DNA of 64,000 nucleotides from Bugulina stolonifera (taxonomy: Eukaryota; Bryozoa; Gymnolaemata; Cheilostomatida; Bugulidae), in contig OW285192.1 of assembly GCA_935421135.1 (NCBI GenBank), positions 1,345,501-1,409,500 of the forward strand, given 5' to 3'. Shown in pieces: positions 34,248 through 47,000 of this stretch; positions within the stretch are counted from its first letter, which is position 1, and each line of letters starts with the position of its first letter. The position numbers were made by a program, and so were the translations under genes. The notes beneath the pieces are model-generated. The model saw nothing but the letters and a program-made list of their open reading frames with translations, did not search any database and was not told where the DNA came from.

Positions 34248-35404
34248 TAATGTACACATACATTTTTCATAACCATGTCCAGTTTGGTTCAAGAATATTT
34301 TTAATTAAATGACACTTTGCGTTATACATTACTTACAAATATTTACAAGTAATACATGTACACTGTATACTAAACATGTAGCGGGACATTTTGGGTGGAC
34401 AGTTTTAGAATAATAATATATGCGTCTTCAGCTTGCTTGTGTCAACCTGAATTCTCTACATGCGTACTGTACATACACACACACTTACTGTACATACACA
34501 CTTACTGTACATACACACATACTTACTGTACATACACATATACTGTATTTACAATAAAGAATATTATATAGGACATAGAACACCCTCTCCATTCTTTACT
34601 ACAATGTAGATATAGCCTTAAAAATTAACACAGTGGAAATGTTGCTATCTACAGGATAGCTTTAGTTTTGGTTAGTGGTGTAATTAAGCTTAGATATTAG
34701 TTATAGCTGGTTTAGAGAAATTTAATAAAAGATTATAATAATCAATCATGATAATCCTTCAGTCTCATCATCACGCAGCAGACCTGTCATGTACCATCAC
34801 CATGCAGACCTTCCATATGCATTCTTCATGGCTACTGTTGAATAAGTATACATCTGTGTGTGTACAAGTAATATTGCCAATATAATACATGTATGACTTG
34901 CCCATTCCGTGTACCATGTATGTGTATTAATAGATCTAACATGAGAGGTGTTAGCAAGCAGAACTATACATCAATCAGTGTTGTTTTCGTAGGGGCTCCA
35001 AGGAGCCTGTTGAAAATATATTGTATATGGGGTGGAGCCCTCTAAACAACTACTTTTCTGGAATCACTGTTTTAATTGAAAGCTGCAGCGCACCTTTTTA
35101 TATGGCATCCTTGTTGTAGGCCTAACATCTGTCACGTACTGTTACCTGTACAGCATACACAAGATCTACGTCTAGTGATCGCTACTCTACTGCAGTGCAC
35201 ACATACACAGTAAACGGATAGTATATCGCTAGCAGTGCGTATTTTTCTTCACTTCCCACACTTCAGATGTTATGCTTCACTTTTGTGAATGTTTGACTGT
35301 TACATTTGGTGCGTATAAATTTATAAATTTTAACATTTTAACATTTTCAAAGTCCTGACGCTCTCCAATATTGAGAAACATTTTTAGATTCAAACCTGAT
35401 AGAT

Positions 35405-35522
35405 AATTATGGGCGGAGAGATAGGTCACATGACATGTCGATGAGCAGAGGAATAGGTCACATGACATGTCACATGATAGGTCACATGACATGTCACATG
35501 ATAGACTACATGACATGTCCAT
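35405..35522. repeat. Short tandem repeat of CACATGACATGTC type
   Basis: Four to five imperfect copies of a unit containing GATAGGTCACATGACATGTC. Confidence 0.65.
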
Positions 35523-36441
35523 GCCGAGGATTTTTACAAAGTTAAAACAGTTGTTTATGTATGTTACAAATGTTTAGCATTTGGCACATCAGTTATAAAT
35601 AGAGGGATTCGGTATCTAGGTTGGAGTGTCCAATTCTGGTAGAGTGAGGTACCAGAATCTGGGCTGAAAAGGAGGGAGTCTGCAGCCAAATGAGGGAGGG
35701 TTTGCAGTTATGTGTAGCTGGCAGTTTAGCGTAGTTCATAGTCCCATAACCGTATCAGGTAGGAGTGGATAGGAGGCCTCTCAACTCTTGTTATAAGCAT
35801 AGCACTGCAAAATCATGATAGCATATCATACTTGGCCATGATGAGATGCGATTTAGGGATTGCTTGTGAGGTTGGTTGGCAAGTCTGGAAAGGGAGTAAA
35901 GCAGCTTAAGGAATGAGGTTAAAGCATTGTATTACACACTTGAGCAACCTACACCAAGGAAATGATAGCTGATACAATACCATCTACAGAGAGACAAACT
36001 TTATAGAGATATCCATATCAAGTCATGGATAGCTTTAATATCTCTTGGAATATAGTCAGCTATTTGCTATTTATTGGAATATATATTCAGGTCGCACAAG
36101 TAAGTACATACATCACATTAAGTCACACAATCAAGTGGTAAATACTACTCATTCAAGTCACTCCATTGTACCCAAGTACACCATGATGGTGTAGCATACT
36201 CCTAGTAGCCTAGCATAAATCAGTTGAAGCCTGAATAAAGTTTAGTATGTACAGCAACAGGGGTGAAAATCTTAGCATACTTAATAGTATACTTGATTGT
36301 TCCAAGTCGCATACATGTATTTCAAGTAGCTAATTACTTTAAGTCATGTACATTGTATCTTATCGTTCTCAATTATTTCAAGACATGCATCTCGCAGTAC
36401 TACATGTATTTCATGTTACTTGGAGTCATACATACAGTTGT

Positions 36442-36535
36442 ATGGGGGGGGGGTGGTCAGGGAGTGGTCAGGGGGTAGTCAGGGGGGTGGTCGGGTGGAG
36501 GGGAGAGCGGGGGGGGGGGGGGGGGGGAGGGGTGT
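36442..36535 (+). repeat. G-rich tract
   Basis: GGTGGTCAGGGAGTGGTCAG-type repeats pass into an almost pure run of G at about 36510-36527. Four or more G3+ runs in a short span are compatible with G-quadruplex formation. Confidence 0.75.
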
Positions 36536-37364
36536 CAGGGGAGATAATTGTCAGACTATTAAGCAACGCAGCAGTATCCGAGCAAGAGATTAAAACTGGG
36601 CCAAATTTTCTAAATTAGATGTCTTCCCTGCGATGAATCATACATTAATACCTTTCATGGGAAATTTATTGCTTATTCATACATAAGAGATTTATTTGAT
36701 GTCATATGATTAGTTTTTCGGCCCGGATACATTATCAAATTATACCTGCCTCTGAATAGTTGCATATACCAACTGCATTGTACTACCTGCATATTTGGCA
36801 TCTGTTAAACATATTTAACACAAATTTGGTGCCATTATAATGTAATATTATATAAATTATAATAATACAATATTTATAAAATGCAATAAATCAGATGAGG
36901 ATTGCGCCAACCATTTCATCTACTCTGATAAATCAAACCGAGTCAAGTGGCAGGAAATGTCTCCGTCTCTCTCTCCCTTATGTTTAGATGATTCCCAGAT
37001 ATATTGTATCCAGGCAATAGCAAGCTTTTCGCCTGTCAAAAATACACTTACAGTCATTAAGGATTACAGACTACAAGTATAGTAATCTCTAGCTAACAAT
37101 GACAGATAAAACTGTGGATATGATATACAAGTATATATCTCTATTCTACCAATCAGAGTATGCATATATTACATAATAATTCCCAGGGGTAAGGATTTTA
37201 TATGACACACACTTTCCCAAGCTGCCAATAACCATGTACATAACAGTCTATATTCTATAGCATAAGTATGTGTATGTGTATGTATAAGACATTTCATAGA
37301 TCATCTAGTCTTAGTCTTAGATTGTCCAGAAACTTTTACTTCTGGTTGGTTACAATCCCTGGAG

Positions 37365-37612
37365 CTATACTCTATAGATATACTCAACTCCTAGAGCAGT
37401 ATACTCTATAGATATACTCAACTCCTAGAGCAGTATACTCTATAGATATACTCAACTCCTAGAGCAGTATACTCTATAGATATACTCAACTCCTAGAGCA
37501 GTATACTCTATAGATATACTCAACTCCTAGAGCAGTATACTCTATAGATATACTCAACTCCTAGAGCAGTATACTCTATAGATATACTCAACTCCTAGAG
37601 CAGTATACTATA
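37365..37612. repeat. 34-bp minisatellite
   Basis: Seven nearly identical copies of a 34-bp unit containing AGATATACTCAACTCCTAGA then GCAGTATACTCTAT. Confidence 0.93.
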
Positions 37613-39825
37613 CAGCTATAACAATTTCGTCTACGTACATGTACATGTATATCTACATGTATGCCATGACTGCAAGACCCAGGTGTAATCTTATAGTAGG
37701 TTAACATTGCCAACTGTTTTGTTGAAACTATATAATGGTAACAATTCCGACTAAAACAACCAATCACAAACATGAATCTATTATCTAAGGCGATGTAAGA
37801 ATAAAAAATATAATAATAATACTTTTTAATATTGAGACAAGAATGATATTGCACAGTCATACCGTACCACATTGCAGACCAGGCACAAGACATGAAGCTA
37901 TGAGCTCTCCACGATATTGTGGATATACTGTAAGCTATGCGCTCTTAGTTTGGGGATTTATTCTTCAATTAACAAATTCTGCAAGGTAAAACCTCAATAA
38001 TCTCTCTCAATTATCAGTTTTAAGGTTATCCACAGTAATCCTGTATATAACATCTTATGAGATAGTAAACTGAAGTGTGGTCTGCTTGGTTCAGAAATAC
38101 TGTTCTCTAATTGGCCCTATTTTCATCTAGGTCAGATTTGTGCTATGCTAATGGCTCCAATTGAATTAGGCCATGTTTGCACTATGTAATGGGTCAGACT
38201 TTAATTAGCCTATGGGGCTACTAAGTATCACAGAACTAAGCACCAAGCATTCCTTAAACCAAAAATGAGAGCGGTAAGTTAAACATCTCTACAAAAACTG
38301 AGCTGCTGTAACAGCAGACTGAATGTTGATGAGAAGAAGGTAAAGCTAACAGATAGGCAGGATTAGCCAAGTGTAAATCTTTATATACATGTACATCCTG
38401 TTTATAATCTCTAGTCCAATGCTAATACTCCTAAACAAACACATTGAAAAAGATAGAACTTGAACTATACAGTAAAGCGGCCCAGTTACAGCATCCTGTC
38501 CTTGTGTAATATGAGATGTACTCATACAATGTATAATATGTTATCCTAATAGCACGCAAATACATCAGAGAATTGTTGGCCGTTGAGCCCCATTTCTGAG
38601 TTGACACAATCACCAAATATGATTGATATATACTACCTAATGAGTAAAATATATCCAACTCTGGCATTTGTTGCCAAAACATGTGACAACTGAATGGCAG
38701 AGCTCTACGCACGACAGAGAGTGTAAAGCACTCCAGATATCAATATGGATGAATGACCATAGTGTGTACATTAGCAGGAGAAACTTGTGCGTGTGTTATC
38801 TGGCGTGTGAATCAAAAACTGGTAGCACTTTCTGTTAGCGGCTCATTACATAATTGACTGACTCACAACTGTCCTAGAACAAACAGTGAAATAGACTGAT
38901 TGTAAATTCTTATTTCACATTGATGTTTGGACTTCAACCAAAATCCCGTCCGGCGGTGAATCTGTGGGCCTGCCAGAATAACCCAGCGATTTAGATTTTG
39001 TTATCTACCTAAAGCTTCTGGTATATGAATCATATCATATTTACATATTTAGTAATTTTTATACAAATATTTTAGATGTGGATGATATCACAGTAACACA
39101 AGCATTGTTACTAGCAAGGAAAACACTATATATTTAGCTGATTGCCAAACAATACTTGAACAGCTAATACATCTCACTAGGAGAAGTAGTAAAGCTGATT
39201 GATTGAGATTATCTCTCTTGATCTTCACTAATCTCCTGTTGATGGTGGAAGATTTCTCTTAGTCTATCATGCAATGTAGAGGATTACCCTTAACATCGAC
39301 ATCAGTGGGTACATGTATATGTATGTATGTATGGCCTGAATATTCTAGGTGTATCTGGTGCACAAGCTCTGTGGTTATTTCTTGTTTACCAGCCTGTCAG
39401 TCAGGTCAAGATCTCATATTTTGATTGATATACAAGAGATAGCAGGACAATGCACAGTTCACTTCTAACAAATTCAACAAATACAAGTAATGTTAGTATA
39501 CTATGCATAACTATACAAAACACACATCTAATAGTTACATATAGTGCCATGGAGTCTGATAAAATTAGTTTTGGGATCATTACGGAAAGTCTACATCAAA
39601 CTGTGCTTGCCTTATGCACTGTGGCAGCCCGTTATCGCCTAACACAAATTAGCAGTTCTTGTCTTGATTAAACAAAGTGAAAACTCAACAAATCCACTTT
39701 TCTACTTCAACATGAGGAGGGAAAGATGTGATTCTAAAGAGATGTGTATTTTAGCTCAGCATGCCGTCAAACAGGTCTCACACCATGTCAGTAATATAGA
39801 TAGATATCTACAGAGGGTGTTTAAG

Positions 39826-39879
39826 ATGAACATACTTCTTATTTTAACAATAATGACTCTCACATACAGTACATACTGT
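39826..39879 (+). CDS. Candidate signal-peptide start of the astacin gene
   Basis: An ATG at 39826 opens a hydrophobic N-terminus (MNILLILTIMTLTYSTYC) that would suit a secretory signal, and it is on the right strand about 540 bp before the first propeptide exon. The splice donor could not be placed: the frame runs straight into GTACATGTAC palindromic repeats, several of which could act as weak phase-0 donors. Another, more distant first exon remains possible. Confidence 0.3.
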
Positions 39880-40105
39880 GCATACTCTCACATACTGTAC
39901 ATATTCTCACACACATACTGTACATGTACAGTACTTGTACTGTACATGTACAGTACATGTACAGTACATGCACTGTACATGTACAGTACATGTACTGTAC
40001 ATGTACAGTACGTGTACTGTACATGTACTGTACATGTACAGTACGTGTACTGTCCATGTACTGTACATGTACAGTACGTGTACTGTACATGTACAGTGCA
40101 TGTAC
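39880..40105. repeat. Palindromic TGTACATGTACA-type repeat
   Basis: An irregular array of TACTGTACATGTACAGTA-like palindromes with GTGTAC and CATGCAC variants. Both strands read alike, so frames are open in every direction. Confidence 0.85.
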
Positions 40106-40415
40106 CCACTGCAACTCTCCAGATAAAAACAAGGTGTAAATCTCATGATCAGACAATATTACTTCAGCTCTTTGCCTACAGCCCTTTTCACACTAGTTAT
40201 CTTTACTTACTGCCGGGTCACACTATTTCTCTTTCCGTACATCCTGGTTCACATTACACTGTAGGTCTTCTTAGTTACAGCCCTGTTCACACAAGTTTTC
40301 TTTACTTAAAGCACTGTTCACACTAGCTCCCTTTACGTCATAGCTCACATTGTTCATCTCTACTTAGCTAGTCAGACTGTATCAAGCACCTTACATTACA
40401 TGATTACTTCTGTAG

Positions 40416-41078
40416 GCAGATTTAGTCGGACGCAGTTTAGGGGAAGAACCTATAAAGGTGGAGTTACCCTCATCAGTAGCATCAGTGGTATATGAAAATG
40501 GAGAGGTGCCCAAGGTAGGTTACTATCTATATACTACTACATACCTTATACAATATGCACAACATTATTTTCTAAAAAGAAATCATAAAACTGTTGCTAG
40601 TAAGAGCAGCAATGGCACCTGTTTATAGCTGCTAATGTCCGTAATCCAATGTATCAAGAAAGGCACACATACACACGTGTCATGTTTATAGGCTTATATT
40701 ATTATATGAACATTAAAGCAATAATAAAACTGTTGGGAACTGGCAGATTCCAACAGTTTTTTGGCTCTGTGGGAATCTACCCAAATTCTCAGGAGAGTGT
40801 TGGATATGTGAGGTCAGGAGACCTGACTGGATACCAACATTCAGTCAGCTGAAGAGCTAGGAAACATCAACACAATAATAATAGTAGTAATTATGATACC
40901 TCTATTAGGGTGTATAAGGGTAATTTCAAGTTTGTACAATATTAATGCTGTATATATAATGCTTTTACAGTCAACCTTATCAAATAAACATCCACCGATT
41001 CCAAACAAACTTCTGCTTGACGATGCGGTAGGCGAAGGAGTTGGTGTAGATGACTCAGAAGATATAATCGACCCTAAG
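40416..41078 (+). CDS. Astacin gene: propeptide exons
   Basis: Two phase-0 exons, 40416-40514 and 40971-41078. They encode an acidic, non-conserved pro-region (ADLVGRSLGEEPIKVEL and later DDSEDIIDPK). Donors are AAG|GTAGGT and AAG|GTTAGT. A propeptide masking the active site is expected in astacins. The FxGD-type aspartate switch of vertebrate astacins is not obvious here. Confidence 0.75.
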
Positions 41079-44000
41079 GTTAGTAAACGGTTCATATCAA
41101 GTACTCGGTTCATATCAAGTACTCGTGTATCCCACAATTCACCACTCTACACAATCCCACAATCCCATTATACACAGTGCCAATCCCACAATGCACCACC
41201 ATGCAAATCATCTCTGAATATGATACAATATAAGCCCACCCTTGTCATCTTTCGCTGACATTTAAATACTTCCTCCCAGCACTTCTCAGCTGAATCACAT
41301 GATTACAATTAAAACATTATAATGCTGATTTATGAGCTCAAACAGAGTCTCAGCGTTCCTTCCTTTTCTTGGATAAGAAACTTAAAGCTGCTACGACACT
41401 GATATTGTATTACATGTATTGATATACTACGATACTGATATTGTATTACATGAATCGATCTACTGCGATACTGATATTGTATTACATGAATCAATCTACT
41501 GCGATACTGATATTGTATTACATGAATCGATCTACTGCGATACTGATATTGTATTACATGAATCGATCTACTGCGATACTGATATTGTATTACATGAATC
41601 AATCTACTGTGATACTGATACTGCATTACATGAATCAATCTACTGCGATACTGATATTGTATTACATGAATCGATCATCAACCTAAGAATCAGTGGATAT
41701 CCATAACACTAAATGAGTCGAGTCAATTTACAAACAGATAAAGTTGAACTGACATTAATGCACAGTAGCAGCAACTGGTTATAATGTAGGCCTATCGCAC
41801 CACCTTTAGCCATCCTACCGGGTTGTCGTAACAATAAATGTACGTAGACGCAACAGAAGTAGGACTTCGAGTGAAAGATTTCCCTTCCTGGTCAGCCACT
41901 GTTGTATTTTTCGCTTGTAAAGTTCTGGCACGGGTGTATGTTATGTGTCATTTCATTTTCAGTTTGAGCGTAATCCTCTAGAGGCAGCGGAGAAAGGTGA
42001 GGGTTCCAGGAGAAAGCGAAAGTTGGAGGGAGATAAATGGCCGAATGGAATTGTTCCATACGAGTTCAACAGCGGTCGGCCCCACACAGGTATTCCTATC
42101 TATCTGGCAGCATGGTAGCCTCATTCATGTGGCAGCACGGTATTCCTATTCATGTGAAAAAATAGTAGTCGTATTCACGTGAACGAATGGCGGTTCAGAG
42201 TATTCTTTGGTCTTAGCCTATTTCTTTGAGACAATCTCATACACATCTCCATGTACCACAGCCAGCTATAATTTCCTTATTCCTGCGTGCTGTAGCTTGT
42301 CTCAGACAACTACTGAATTAGTCTTCTGCTAAGGTTTAAAGGTCTATTCACTTCCTAAATGTTTAATTCTGGTTTGCTGTGAAGGAAATTAACATATAGT
42401 CAGTCTACATAATATTGATACCCAGTTGACATATATCTAAAGTACACGGTGGTACATTATACTGGTTTGTAAGTATGTATGTGCCCGAGTTATAGAAGAG
42501 TTTACCCTGGAATACTCCCTGCTAACAGTTCATTGGGTATCATAGGGTAGCCATAAAACACATTGCGGTGGATTAGAACTTAAAAACCAGCCAGAGAGGA
42601 CATCTACGGGATATCTATGTACATGTATATCTACATGTACATGTAGATATACAAATGTAGAAGTGTATAGTAGATGTACATGTAGATATACAAATGTAGA
42701 AGTGTATAGTAGATGTACATGTAGATATACAAATGTAGAAGTGTATAATAGTAGATGTACATGTAGATATACAAACGTAGAAGTGTATATACATGTACAT
42801 GTACAAATGTACATGTGAATGTGGATGTGGATGTGTACATACAGTACATGTAAATAATATAGGGATGTATGCTCTGTTACAGAACCATATAAGAGAATAA
42901 TCAGAGAGGCAATGCGATGGTGGATGGCCGCCACTTGTATCAGATTTGTGGAGAGATCAAGCGATCCAGTGGTTCTATCTATCAACAATATACCAGGGTA
43001 AGCGTTTTATCTGTCAACAATATACCAGGGTAAGCGTTCTACATGTATCTAACAACAATATACCAGGGTAAGCGTTTTATCTATCAACAATATACCAGGG
43101 TAAGCATTCTATCTATCAACAATATACCAGGGTAAGCGTTCTATCTATCAACAATATACCAGGGTAAGCGTTCTATCTGGATACTACTCGGTGAACTGCT
43201 TGTTATCACACATTCGGTGACATCTTGTCATGTGCATTGCAGCTAGTAACCGCCATTGCAGCTAGCAACCACCGTTGCAGCTTTTAACCACCATTGCAGC
43301 TAGCAACTACCATTGCAGCTGTTAACCACCATTGCAGCTGTTAACCACCATTGCAGCTGTTAACCACCATTGCAGCTAGTAACCGATATTGGCCTCCCTC
43401 CACCATACTGTTTATTACTCTTGGGTTTCAGATCTGTGTATACTACTGGTCTACTCTAGTTAACATACCATTGTGTGTAGATTACTATTACATGTATACA
43501 CAGTACATGTAGACATTTAAATACCAGCAATTACTCTGTCCCTGTCTCCTCTATAATAAGACATAACGCAGTCATGCTATAAAACATGTGCATCTTACAC
43601 AATATACATGTACATTTACATGTACAATGTATACATGTACATATACATGTACATGTACATGTACATGTACATGTACATGTACATGTACATGTACATGTAT
43701 ACATGTACATGTAGTTAGATAGCATTTACAAACAGGTTTTCGGCAGGATATCATCTACATCTAACTCGTACATGATACTACATGTAAATTAAGTGGGCAG
43801 TTGTTCTGATTAGCTGATAAATTTGTATAAAGGCTATACGGAATGAGGAGTTGATGATGGAATAAAGAAGTATATAACTGGGTGATTAGACAGTGAGGAG
43901 AGTAAATAGGGGGTAATGTGCTGTGTAAATACTCGCCATATCTCACATCTTTTCACAGATTCCACATCGTCATGCTTATTCCACTTATTTAGACATGTGA

Positions 44001-47000
44001 CAGCAGGTGCACCAAATATAGCATGCATTCAACGGACTTAGTGAACCAGTTAACCTATGTCATTCTGTTCCATAATGCGATTGTCCGCTAAAACCTAAAT
44101 GACTGCAGAAACATTCATCGTAAATATCATCACCATATTTTGTTCAAAAAAAGCAGTTTTACCTCGCACTAAGAACGCTGGAAAAGAAAGGAGTGATGTA
44201 AAGAGATGTGCTTGCTCTAATGATAGTTTTACACATTTAGCAAATACATGTACAGCTAGCAAATGTGTATCAAGTACAATGTACATGTATATGTAACGTA
44301 TAACGGGTGTACATGTAGAACTAATACATGAGCTGAGAACTACTGTATATGCATAGGTGTACATGTAAACATTCACTGCAAGCTCATCTACGATCTACCT
44401 ATATACCTACACATTGTACACACACGTATCTTCTGTATTATGCACGTTTTAATCCTAGAGAACATAAATAATGCTTAGATTGTCCAGGATTAGTGAAAGA
44501 TTTTTGCACTTTCCAAATTTCCATGTTGGTAGAAGGTGATAAATCATGGTTAGTGTTTCACATTTTATTTTACGTAAGGTAACATCGTAAGCACCAATTA
44601 ACTGGCTGCTTCTTTTCATCTCTGACCAAAGAAGGAATAATAGAGTTGTTAAATAGACATCACAGAGTAGAGAAGTAATATAATGAGTCATAGAGATTGC
44701 TTCGCTTACATTTGTCTGTACATGGCAGTACAAGATTGCTGGCGGCGCTAGAAGCAGTAAAATAAGACTTTCAATTCCAAATTGACACAAAACTAGGAAA
44801 CCATATCATATCTGAAGTGTATCCGCATGTGTTACTACCATGTGTGTGCGCATGTGTTGTTAAACTGTGTATACACACGTGTTACTACCATGTGTGTACA
44901 CATGTGTTGTTATACTGTGTATACACACGTGTTACTACCATGCGTGTATGCATGTGTTGTTATACTGTGTATACACACGTGTTACTACCATGCGTGTACG
45001 CATGTGTTTTTATACTGTGTATACACATGTGTTACTACCGTGTGTGTACGTATGTGTTGCTATACTGTGTATACACATGTGTTACTACCATGCGTGTACG
45101 TATGTGTTGTTGTACTGTGTATCCACACGTGTTGCTACCATGTGTGTACGCATGTGTTGTTATACTGTGTATACACATGTGTTACTACCATGTGTGTACG
45201 CATGTGTTGTTATACTGTGTATGCACACGTGTTACTACCATGTGTGTACGCATGTGCTTTTATACTGTGTATACACATGTGTTACTACCATGTGTGTACG
45301 TATGTGTTGCTATACTGTGTATACACACGTGTTACTACCATGCATGTACGCATGTGTTGTTATACTGTGTATCCACACGTGTTGCTACCATGTGTGTACG
45401 CATGTGTTGTTATACTGTGTAAACACATGTGTTACTACCATGTGTGTACGCATGTGTTGCTATACTGTGTATACACATGTGTTACTACCATGCGTGTACG
45501 TATGTGTTGCTATACTGTGTATACACACGTGTTGCTACCATGCGTGTACGCATGTGTTGCTATACTGTGTATCCACATGTGTTACTACCATGTGTGTACG
45601 CATGTGTTGCTATACTGTGTATACACATGTGTTGCTATACTGTGTACACACATGTGCTCACATGTGTTGCTACCATGGGTGTGCGCATGTGTTGTTATAC
45701 TGTGTATACACATGTGTTACTACCATGTGTGTATGCATGTGTTGCTATACTGTGTATACACATGTGTTGCTACCATGTGTAGTGCACATGCTGCAAAAAC
45801 CAAATCTGTCGCTGTATGCTCTCAAGTAAAAGATAATTTTAATTGATTCGGGTAGAAAACATTGGCACAATTCTTATGACGGGCATCCCTAACCCCCTCC
45901 CCAAATACACAGGATTAGTGGTATGACAGCTCTATGGCTATACCCGCTAACACACATTAGGTAACTGCCAACTCGGCTTACTGCTGTTTCAGGTGCAGCT
46001 CGTATGTCGGCTACCAGCCAAATATCATGAACTCTGGTGGCAAGCAGACAGTAAAACTGGGTCAAAGTACATGCTTCTCCACGGTAAGTTAAATATTATT
46101 ATAGTCACATTTTCGATTAGGGTACACATGTACATTACAGTGTAACATTTCACAGACATTGAGCACTGTAATAAAGATCATAAGGCTTAGGTATTATAAT
46201 GTCATATACATAGGAAGATTAGCAGTTTTACTAAATTTCCTATGCAACTAATGCAGTGATCAGGATGTCCACATGTATGGCGCGGCAAGGAGTCATGCAC
46301 ATAGATCCCCATCTTTTAGCTCACGGAGTACCTTGTCTATCTGCCAACCAAGTGCCATGCCCAAAGCTAATCTCTCAGTCTCATGCAACATGGGAAACTG
46401 TTAAAGGATTATATAACAGGATAATCCTAGTACACTGCATGTGGTTGCTTAGTGCATCAACATCTAAAAAATCAACCCGATAATCATTTTGTATAAAAAA
46501 TTTAAATATTCTTGTGTTCAGTTCACTAAAAGTGTTTTTTATTGAGTCATGATTCACGAGCAACTTAGATTTATGATTCGCATTTCAAGATTATATAATC
46601 CGATTTAGCACTAAAATCCTGAGATCTGCCTGTTTAATATTTCTTGCTGTGCTCAAATTTCTCCCAAAGCAAACTTGTACCTTGTGCTGATGCATAATAT
46701 TATTCTGTGGCATCTAAACTGGTCCTACTAACTCCAACTAAAACCATTAGAAAGTAGAGCTAAGATACTAAGGATTAGGTATGTACAGAAATATGCCATT
46801 CTTGTGAACGCAGCAGATCAAATTCCGTCCTAATAATGCTTAGCAAGAAGTCTGTCTGTTAGTAGTCTGTTCTAGTTCATAAATAATCAAGGCCAAAAGA
46901 CCGATCTGGTCATTTATTTCAAATGGATATACATAAAATTCTTTCAAAAAACAACTGAGAGACGTTCTGGTTAATGGGGAATTCAGTGTTTTTTTATCCA

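Larger units (their letters stand above)
33844..39825. other. Non-coding spacer between element 2 and the astacin gene
   Basis: No gene recognised in about 6 kb. It includes a 21-bp array, a short ACATGACATGTC-rich repeat, a G-rich tract and a 34-bp array, otherwise AT-rich unique DNA. The promoter of the astacin gene is presumably near its right end but no convincing core element was identified. Confidence 0.45.

Noticed and set aside
43000..43170. Additional coding exons in the repeated CAACAATATACCAGG segments
   Set aside because: Each copy is followed by in-frame TAA, and the next true exon at 45993 joins in phase to the first donor only.
44827..45846. 339-, 320- and 201-codon Cys/Tyr/Val ORFs
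   Set aside because: They are frames of a 50-bp minisatellite in intron 4 of the astacin gene and exist only because the unit lacks stops.
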